A DNA stretch of 64,000 bases, from contig NC_092672.1 in the NCBI RefSeq assembly GCF_964355755.1, positions 15,188,501 to 15,252,500 of the forward strand. The letters run 5' to 3'. The notes beneath the pieces were generated by a model. That model made no database searches. It was not told where the DNA came from and worked only from the letters and a program-made list of their open reading frames with translations. Both the position numbers and the translations under genes were made by a program. Positions 56,311 to 64,000 of the stretch are shown here, piece after piece (within the stretch, counting starts at the first letter, position 1; the number at the start of each line of letters is the position of its first letter). The DNA is from Antedon mediterranea (lineage: Eukaryota; Echinodermata; Crinoidea; Comatulida; Antedonidae).

Positions 56311-57535
56311 GTGTAAGTATAGATTCAGCATAAAGGTCCTAGGCTGGGTTGCAGCATCAACAAGTCAGGACTTTTTCAATTTTCATGTGAGCCCGGCTGC
56401 ATGTGACCGATTTTCGGTTTGCAACACTTCACGTGAGGGTGTTCTAGCAACGCTCGATAGAGCCTTGAATGATTGTGTAAATGTGTAAAAACGGTTTTTT
56501 ATCGTTATTTACTTTCTAGATTTATTTTAAAGATAATTTTAAACTATATTTGGTTTGACTTGCATCTACAGCCATAGCATCCTGTCATCATGGACTTTTA
56601 CTACAACAGTCTATAAAACGTTTTGGTTTTTATTTTGGTGGCCATTATTCAGGAAAATCATAAAGACTGTTAATTCTGGCACCTAATAAATTCTTGTACT
56701 TGTCATGATATTCCTGAAATATTTACCCACATAAGATGAATCCGGGACGATTCGGCCCTGAGACGATTCAGCCCAGGACAATTCGGTTCACTTTTGGTGG
56801 GACGATTCAGCCCACTTTTGGGACAAAAACTTCTCCTACTTTGTGGGCCGAAACGTCTCACTTTAGACTGTTTCAATTTGATTGAGGGGTATCTATGATA
56901 TAATAGAACTAAGCCAAAATGTTTTCCTCTATCTCCTCCAAAACCGCAAGTACAATACTAGCGACGAGCACCTTTTAATTCCCCTATGTGAGAACAGCAA
57001 ATTTGTACAAAAAATGTGTTTTTTAGACCAATTTCTTTGCAACTGCCGAACTCAGCGTTCGGCAATCCTCGGCCATTTCCCGCTAGTAAAAGATTGCCAC
57101 AGGCAGCAGGTCAAGCATGCATTTGGCTACCATGCTGTACTGAATTATTTTGAACATAAATCCCGAACCGGATGGAGGTATAGCATAGAGATATTATAGT
57201 GAACTGGAGAAACAACTATAATATCTCTATGGGTATAGTAATGACATTATTTATTAAAAAATACCTAAATAAAATATAATACATCAATCAAAGTAAAATA
57301 TTTATAAGTATGAACAGGGAAACAAACTTTCTGTCTTCCCTAACTTAAGAATACAACTTCCAACTTATGGAAATTTCTAACTTGGTTCTCACTTAAATGC
57401 AACGCAATCAATCAGTACACTTCAACAAGCAAGTCATGTCCTAAACATCAAATTTTACTTTTTTGGAAGAGGAGTTGCTTTGATTTTACACACTATTGCT
57501 GATGTTATGGAGTTTATTATTATATATTTTTTAAA
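56311..57535. other. No clear gene; subrepeats at 56747-56870, hairpin at 57184-57231
   Basis: At 56747-56870 the word gacgattc(g/a)gccc recurs four or five times, including variants. A 105-codon plus frame (56882-57199) has several cysteines and FGYHAVLNYFEHKSRTGWRY but no domain I recognise. At 57184-57231 catagagatattatag and ctataatatctctatg form a perfect 16-bp stem with a 16-base loop. Confidence 0.4.
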
Positions 57536-57808
57536 CATCTTATTAATATATTTTCTAGGACCAATGTGCAATTGGTAAAGCCTTAATACAAAGGTTTTTA
57601 TCACTGTTTATTTGTCTTTCCTGCTTGCTTCACATTCAATTGTTTAAAATGATCAATGACTCAGACAAGCCTCAGTAGGGATTGCCAGCCATTTTTATAG
57701 TTTTACCGATTAAAGCATCCAGTTAAAGAAGGAATTACTCTATTTCAAAGTTGCACGTGTTTGTAAGCTTCTATAATTAGCCCCTTTGTCACATCCACCC
57801 CTATTCTT

Positions 57809-58980
57809 ATGGTTAGAGAACTTAAATCAAATTCACCTACTACTATCAATTTCTTAACTGGAACTAAACAAGTTAATGCTGCCTCTCAAACCCCTGGTCA
57901 ATGGGAAGAATCACCTGCACTAAAATCAAAACTTAGAGGTCAAGAAGACAAAATTGCTAACCTTAAAAAACAAATTTATGAACTAAAAAAAGTACAAACA
58001 ATTAAACTTTGTACAGCTGTCAGCATTTAATGAACTGTGCGAACAAAACTCATGTCTTGAAATACAACTGAGAAGCTCTCAGGAAAGATCAGACAAGGAA
58101 TTTGTTGAACCAAAACATGTAGTTGCCAATGTTAGTGCACCAACCACTACTAAACATGCAATTTTACAACCTACAAATCATTTCGTCATTCTGAGTCCAA
58201 TGAAAATAACTGTCAATATCAGACGATGCAAAATGTGAGCTGGATAGATCTAACGAAACTAAACAACCTAAGACAGATATCATGAATGAAACTGTTACTA
58301 TCAAAAGCCATTATAGAACACCATCAAATACAAACAAGAATTTAATCATCGGAGACTCAATGCTAAAGCATATTAAAACTAAAGGCCCCCATCAAACTTC
58401 TGTCAAAACAATGAGAGGAGCTACAACTAGGCAGGTTTATGAAAGGTTGGATGAGGTAAACTTTAATGGTATCGAAAATTTCATAATACATGTAGGTACT
58501 ACTAATGATTGTGCTGTTCCAGACATTAATCTTATAAGCCTAGAGAATGACTTTCCTGACCTTGTAACAGAGTTGTGGACAAAGGTTTCTGGTGGAAATG
58601 TGTATGTATCGGCAGTATGCCCTCATTTTGGCAATGCCGACTACTACATGTGGATAGACTCAATAAATCATTACAGCAAATGTATGGAAAATACATCATT
58701 GATCATTCCCATACCATTGGTTTGAAAGAAAGTATTAGGACCAACTTCACATCTCATGACCTACACTTGAACAAACGTGGCACATCAACTCTCATCTACA
58801 GTATTCAAATCCTTCAAAAGAACAGCAAGAAACAGCAAAGAATGAAATCACCTAGATGTCATTTTTGCAGCGAAACCGGACATATTAGTAGTAATTGCCA
58901 TCATGGTCAACCTATGTTTTGATGGATCTGTAAACAACTTGGACACAAAATGAAATTGTTTAAAGCAAAACATGTTAAAG
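57809..58980 (+). pseudogene. LINE ORF1: coiled coil, SGNH esterase, zinc knuckles
   Basis: N-terminal piece (57809-58030): LKSKLRGQEDKIANLKKQI, a coiled coil. After frameshifts, an esterase piece (58282-58725) starts NLIIGDSMLKHIK (block I, catalytic Ser in GDS) and contains IIHVGTTND (block III). Another frame (to 58922) gives the last block, SHDLHLNKRG, with the catalytic Asp and His. Then comes CHFCSETGHISSNC (58857-58898), a CCHC knuckle. A second knuckle is degraded: a TGA replaces its first Cys, and ICKQLGHKMKLF has Phe at the last Cys. Esterase-type ORF1p is known for CR1-like LINEs. It binds the element RNA in the family; here it is inactive. Confidence 0.8.
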
Positions 58981-59239
58981 ATCAATGAGAAGTAGGCGAA
59001 AAAGTTGAAGCTGGAACAGCTGTACAAAGTGCAAATACTAACGTAACCATTTTTAATACTTCTATTCCATTAACTAAGGATTATGAATATGTTAAACCTG
59101 ATAAAAATAGTTTTAATAGTATACATAATTATAACAATACCACTTCTAAATGTATGTAAACTCTTAATTTAATTTGTAATACTTGCAAAATTTGTTCATT
59201 ATCTTATGACTTTTCCTAATCCTTCAATTAGACTTAATA

Positions 59240-60255
59240 AGTTGTGACGCGACAATTGTTTTATACAAAATGCTTTAATGGAACTTTTCATTCATTCTTT
59301 ATTTAGCCTTCAAAATCGAAATACATTTAAACATAGGTAACAAAAACAAGACAGACGGAAATCTAAGGAGGCAAGAATAATAATAAGCAAAAGAAAATCA
59401 AATCGCTGTAGCTCGCAGGCTTGCTTAATCCATCCTTAGACATCCAGTACATAGATACATAAAATATACATTTACTATCCAAATATAAATAAATTCTCAT
59501 TAAGTGTCAAAGTATAGCCTACAGTGTACGTATATATTTAAAAAACATTAAAATAAAAAAATATGAAACAAATTACTATATGGTAAACGATGATTATAAA
59601 AATATTACTACAGTAGCAAATTATTTTTCATTTAGCAAAATTGTAAAGATCCCAATTAAGTACTAAAAATCAAACCAATCAGGAAAACAGAAAAAGTAGT
59701 AGTAGTCTTAATAAACTATTTAAACTACAGTAACTATGCTTACTGTAATATAAAAGTTGAAAAACATATAATTATAATAATAAAATTGCAGTACCCAATG
59801 TTCTTTCAATTTCATTGCAAATATATTAGTGATGAATTGTCAAGAACTACAGAGTCCTTAATTTCATTTTGTAGATTTTACCATAAGCGTGAAAACTTAT
59901 TTACAGAGTGTTTTAGTACATCAGTACGGGCATAGCGGTGTTTAAATGCTAGAACATCTGGGTTTCGTGGATTTATATCAGTGTTTGATACAATAGAGCT
60001 ACATTCAATTTTGCCAGCCAAGCATTTTACTGTAAGAAGTACTATGTTTTGTTTTCTTCTATTATCAAGAGTTGTCGTATTTAAATAATTTAATCGGTCC
60101 ACATATAGCATTTCCTGTTTCTTCTGGTGTAGACACATGCGTGTTGCACTTCTGTGTACTCTTTACATTTTTGAAGAAAGGATTTCTGTATAGGTGTTCC
60201 ATGAGGTAGTCCATATTCTGTTGGGAGAACAAGTGTTCAGGTGTAGTTCTACCGC
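59240..60255 (-). mobile_element. LINE 3' end inserted into the plus LINE
   Basis: Minus translation (60138-59878): DRLNYLNTTTLDNRRKQNIV and HSVNKFSRLW, the C-terminal part of a LINE ORF2 (ERL.YLNL.SLE.RR...). To the left a 3' UTR runs to a tail read on the minus strand as aataaagaatgaatgaa (about 59288-59304). It separates ORF1 from ORF2 of the plus LINE, so it is younger. Confidence 0.6.
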
Positions 60256-60309
60256 AATTACTTTAACAATTGTAATTATGAATAAGTAGTAAAAACTAAA
60301 TTTCTTACT

Positions 60310-60534
60310 TAAATATACTCAATTTTAGGCAACAAATTAGGCAATGTCAAACACCTCTCCATGAATTTAATTATGATATATTTTGTATAACTAAAACATG
60401 GCTAAACAAAAATATTGATATCAATGAGATTTTAGTAGAAGGATACAAGATTAGTAGGCTTGATAGACAAAATGCCTTTAAAGAAATCAAAAAATTGAGA
60501 TCTGAAAATGTTGAAGCTCTTTGGATTGAAATAG
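60310..60534 (+). pseudogene. LINE ORF2 start: AP endonuclease N-terminus
   Basis: The plus frame reads CQTPLHEFNYDIFCITKTWLN, then RLDRQNAFKEIKKLRSENVE and ALWIEIA. In LINE endonucleases the motif is SETWL; here the metal-binding Glu is Lys. The frame is cut by the foldback at 60535. The rest resumes at 62196 (HIGNIYRPPNAKV). Confidence 0.7.
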
Positions 60535-62188
60535 CCTGGGTGCAGTACAAATTTTGCGTGAAAAAATTATAGGAAAAAAATTTTTTCTGATAGAGTATAA
60601 CATAAAGAATGTCAGAAAAAAATCCCCATCCCAAGGTCTTGGGGGAAATTTTTTACGGCACTTTTAAAGTTTGGCCTATATAACACACACAAATGCCTAT
60701 TAACACACAAATACCTATATATAGGGGATAGGGAAAACCAATTCACGTTTTTTAGGTGATCATTTAGAATAAAATTTCTTCAGAATGCACGATGACCCCT
60801 AATTTTTTAAACTTATACTGAAAGCCATTGAGTTGTAGATATGAATTCATTCACACATTTGGCGGACAAAATGTTGTGACGTCATCAAATGGCCACTTCA
60901 ATTTAAAAATTAGGATTTTTCATCTTTTTTTGTAGGTTATCACATTCAATAGAACGCATCTCCGTTATTTGAGCCCGATTTTCGCACACATTTCAGTATG
61001 TGCTTGCTAAATTAATTATCTTTATCATGACTTGCCACTATTTTAATTTCGATGACGTTATCACGTGTAAAAACTTGAATAACGTAGGTTGTGTAATTTG
61101 ACCTTCAGCGTATATTTAAATATCTCACATCTTTTCAGAATTAAAGGTGACCTTATTGATTATAACTGAAAGCTGATGAAATGTAGATAAAAATTAATAT
61201 AAAAATGAAGCTTTTCGGATGTTGTGACCTTATGATATGGCCAGTTGAATTTAAAAAGTAGTTTTTTCATTTATTTCGTCAAATTTATAAAAATTTCAAA
61301 GAGCGCACATTGCGCATCTACAGGCCAAATTTTCTTCCAAATCTTATATTTTGTTGCTCAATTGATTATCTTTCGATATTGTTTTCCACAAGTTTATTTC
61401 GATAATATCATCAAGGCCAAAAAATTTGAACATGATGAGTGTCGGTAATTTCACCAATGCTACACTGTATATAGATATACAGTATATACTGTACATAATG
61501 CATATGGCATAGGCACAACTCAGCACTAAGCGTATAATAGGATGGCATACATCAACATTTTCCAATTGTATGTTAACATACGTGCATGTTTAAAAAATAT
61601 TAATGTCAATAAAATTATAAAAATGATCACCTATAATTCGTCAAAGTGACGAATTAAATTCTAGTTTTTACTTGGAGTTGTGTTATGATGATTAAAATTA
61701 GCTGAGGCTTACTTTAACTACTAATTCTCATAGTAGTTAATAAATCGAGTCGATAACAATGACATCATCATGCCAGAATCCTATATGGCATCCAATTTGG
61801 CGGGAAAAAAAGGGTATTGCTAGGTTTAACAATATCCTGTTTTTCCCGCCAAATTGGATTCTGGCATGATGATGTCATTGTATCGACTTGATTCATTAAC
61901 TACTATGAGAAGTAGTTATTAAAGAAAGCCTCTACTAATTTTAATCATTAAAACAACTGCAAGTAACAAAAACCGTTAATTGATTTTCCCTATCCCCTAT
62001 AGGTATTTGTGTGTGTTAATAGGAATTTGTGTGTGTTATAGGCCAAAATTTAAAAGTGCTGTAAAAAATTGGGGATGAGGATTTTTTTTCTGACATTCTA
62101 TATGGTATACTCTATCAGAAAAACCGCAAAAAAAATTTTCCTATACTTTTTTCCCGCAAATGTGTATATTAACTGTTTTGCACCCAGG
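60535..62188. mobile_element. Foldback element with about 350-bp arms
   Basis: It starts CCTGGGTGCA and ends TGCACCCAGG. The left arm (60535-60753, continuing at 61665-61808) and the right arm (61841-62188) match: ttttctgatagagtat, ctttaaagt.tggcctat, aacacacacaaatgcctatt, ataggggatagggaaaa, attaaaattag, tgacatcatcatgccagaat, ccaatttggcggg. The left arm is split exactly by the Helitron-like element. No target duplication could be fixed, and no transposase is present. It interrupts ORF2 of the plus LINE. Confidence 0.85.
60754..61664 (+). mobile_element. Helitron-like element of family H2, both ends defined
   Basis: Inserted in a T-run of the foldback arm (cacgtttttt | ... | tttttactt). The 5' end is taggtgatcatttagaat. 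The 3' end is aatgatcacctat, then the hairpin aattcgtca-aag-tgacgaatt, aaatt and CTAG. The end words taggtgatcatt and aatgatcacct are inverted. Inside, two complements of the ggccat-gatgacgtcaca module lie at 60880-60900 and 61225-61245. Hairpin plus CTAG is Helitron-like; the subterminal inverted repeat and insertion at T-T recall Helentrons. No Rep/helicase gene. Confidence 0.75.
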
Positions 62189-62195
62189 CTTTGCC

Positions 62196-64000
62196 ACATT
62201 CTAAACCTTTACATATAGGTAATATTTATAGACCACCTAATGCAAAAGTTGAATAATTAAAAGAACTTGAAAACATGTTCCAACAAAGTACTTCATTATA
62301 TAATGCTGTGATCTTGAGAGACTTTAACTTAGATATAAAAGTAATAAGACAAATGCAAGTAAAATTAATAAAATAGCTAAAAATTTACAAGAATAACTGA
62401 CACTAGTAAATCAATTATAGATTTGATTTTTGTCACTAATTGTAATATTTCAACAGCAGGAGTATCAAGCCATGGAATACACTCCTTAATATATCGCAAA
62501 ACTAAAAAAACTCATATTCCTCCAAAGTTTGTTACTTCTCTGTCTTTTTGACCAAAACTGTATAGAAGATTTAAATCTGGGATCAAGTCAAGCTTCACTC
62601 TGATGTTAACTCTGTCTGGTTGCTGTGGAAATGCCTATTTGGTGAGTTATGTAATCGTCATGCCCCTTTAAAGACAAAGAGACTAAAAGGATCAGTTCCT
62701 GAATGGATAACAACTGATTATATAAGATTAACAAAAGATAGAGACTACTATTATAAGAAATAAAGTTAATAATTTAAATAGGAATTTGAAAAGGAAATAC
62801 TATACAAATACTATTAATGAAAATACTAAAAATCCTGTAAATTATGTAATTAAATAAATTAATACCTAAAACAAAACCCAGTATAAATAATGTATATAAA
62901 GCTAACAATAAAAACTATACATCCAATGATAAGGACACAGCCAATGTTTTCAATGCTCATTTTACTTCAATTGGAAGTTCTTTAGCATATCAATTTACTA
63001 ACTCCTATAATTCTACTAACAGCAACACATCAGAAAATATTTTTGCGGGTGAAAAATTTGAATTTCATTTTCTTACCCCTGATTAAATAACAACCAGTTA
63101 TGTAAATTGTCAACTAATAAAGCTATGGGTATTGATAACTTTGATTGCAAACTTCTTAAATTAGCTGCACCAATAATTTGTGACTCACTCTCATATATTT
63201 GTAATCTATCTATGTTCAGTTCTAGATTTCCAAATGAATGGAAACTCGCTAAGGTAACAACACCTGTATATAAAGATGGGGATATGTCAGATCCTTATAA
63301 TTACCGCCCAATTATTGTTTACCCATACTTTCAAAACTCTTAGAACGTGCTGTGCATGATCAATTATACTTGTATTTAAGAACTAACAACCTTATACCTC
63401 CCAATCAGGCTTTAGAAAAATTAGTCACTACAGAAATTACTCTTTTAGATGTTACTGATTATATTTTAGATAATTTTGATAAAGGTATTTCAACTGCTGC
63501 TTTATTTTTTGACTTGAAGAAAGCGTTTGATACAGTCAACCATACTTACCAAATTAAGGAATTATGGCTTAAATGATATTGCACTTTACTGGTTTAAATC
63601 ATATGTAAGTGGAAGATCTCAAGTTGTAAAAATTCAACAAAATCTGAATCCATGAATGTTAATATGGTGTCCCACAGGGATCAATACTGGGACCTTTATT
63701 ATTTATTTCATATGTAAATGTGTGATGTATGTAGATGATACAACACTCTTATGTAATTCATCTGACCCTATAAGAATCAACTTAATATCAATAAACAAAA
63801 TTATAGAATGGTTTGCCCATAATCAACTCACACTAAATCTTAATAAGACAATTCCTTATGATTTTCAGCACATATTTAAGAATATATCTTTACTTCATAA
63901 CAACACACTATTGAAAGTGTTGATTCTTTTAAGTATTTAGGTGTCATTTTTGATCCTCAACTTAATTGGAGAAAACATATAGACAAAATGACTTGTAAAA
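62196..64000 (+). pseudogene. LINE ORF2: endonuclease rest and reverse transcriptase
   Basis: After the foldback: HIGNIYRPPNAKV, AVILRDFNLDIKV (GDFN with G changed to R), SIIDLIFVTNCNI and GVSSHGIHSLIY. The RT starts near 63107: STNKAMGIDNFDCKLLKLAA, FPNEWKLAKVTTPVYKDGD, YNYRPI. Then come FFDLKKAFDTVNHTYQIKEL, WFKSYVSGRSQVVKI, VPQGSILGP (reached through a frameshift) and MYVDDTTLL, the catalytic YVDD at about 63730. The end (KYLGVIFDPQL) reaches the window edge. At least five stops or frameshifts. Confidence 0.8.

Larger units (their letters stand above)
57540..64000 (+). mobile_element. CR1-like LINE with ORF1 and ORF2, plus strand, interrupted
   Basis: ORF1 (57809-58980) and ORF2 (about 60310 to beyond the window) are in order. 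It is interrupted by another LINE (about 59240-60255, minus) and by a foldback (60535-62188) that carries a Helitron-like element. The 5' limit is uncertain. Both ORFs have stops and frameshifts, so the copy is dead, but it shows the family organisation: coiled coil, SGNH esterase, two CCHC knuckles, AP endonuclease, RT. Confidence 0.85.

Noticed and set aside
56882-57199. 105-codon plus frame as a gene
   Set aside because: No recognisable domain or splice context; it ends in a hairpin that looks like repeat sequence. Kept only as a note.

Overview
This is animal (metazoan) nuclear DNA, not bacterial or phage DNA. It is AT-rich, full of mobile-element remains, and has no bacterial gene organisation. 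The non-LTR retrotransposons (LINEs) have a first ORF with an SGNH-esterase, as in CR1/L2-like elements. There is also a Ty3/gypsy retrotransposon, several hAT-like, Harbinger-like and Helitron-like DNA transposons, and one three-Ig-domain membrane protein. Frequent words such as 'taggcctac' and the mix of element families suggest a marine invertebrate deuterostome, perhaps an echinoderm; that is an inference and was not checked against any database.

Only one clearly intact host protein gene is visible: an intronless minus-strand gene at 31784-33070. It encodes a 428-residue single-pass protein with a signal peptide, three Ig-like domains, one membrane helix and a tyrosine-rich tail ending in -VYV. 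The layout recalls nectins. Two tRNA-Val(AAC)-like sequences lie at 52051-52121 and 52334-52405 (minus). Every other long open stretch is either a retroelement fragment or an accidental frame.

Layout. 1-5712: dispersed repeat, then a minus-strand Ty3/gypsy element (LTRs 784-973 and 5517-5712) that carries a hAT-like insertion (3883-4920). 5706-7333: plus LINE 3' end carrying a foldback element (6155-7240). 7343-12245: a MITE, then minus LINE pieces split by hAT-like insertions. 13630-15249: complete non-autonomous hAT with an 8-bp duplication. 16500-24350: LINE fragments, Helitron-like repeats and a 2-kb foldback. 25232-26362: 29 tandem copies of a 39-bp unit. 29095-30065: LINE end and a dispersed repeat. 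31784-33070: the Ig gene. 34190-35700: Harbinger-like element. 36400-39710: minus LINE pieces. 42150-50755: Helitron-like elements, including a head-to-tail pair. 50765-54122: a long minus LINE ORF2 interrupted by a cassette with the tRNA-Val pair. 55589-56310: another Helitron-like element. 57540-64000: a decayed plus LINE (ORF1 and ORF2) that runs off the window and is interrupted by another LINE and by a foldback that itself holds a Helitron-like element.

The nested insertions allow relative dating without any alignment to other genomes. No multi-gene pathway or operon is present. I found no convincing new biological system. The most unusual items are the intronless nectin-like gene, the tRNA-Val cassette, the perfectly homogeneous 39-bp array, and the hAT-like family with 5-bp target duplications.
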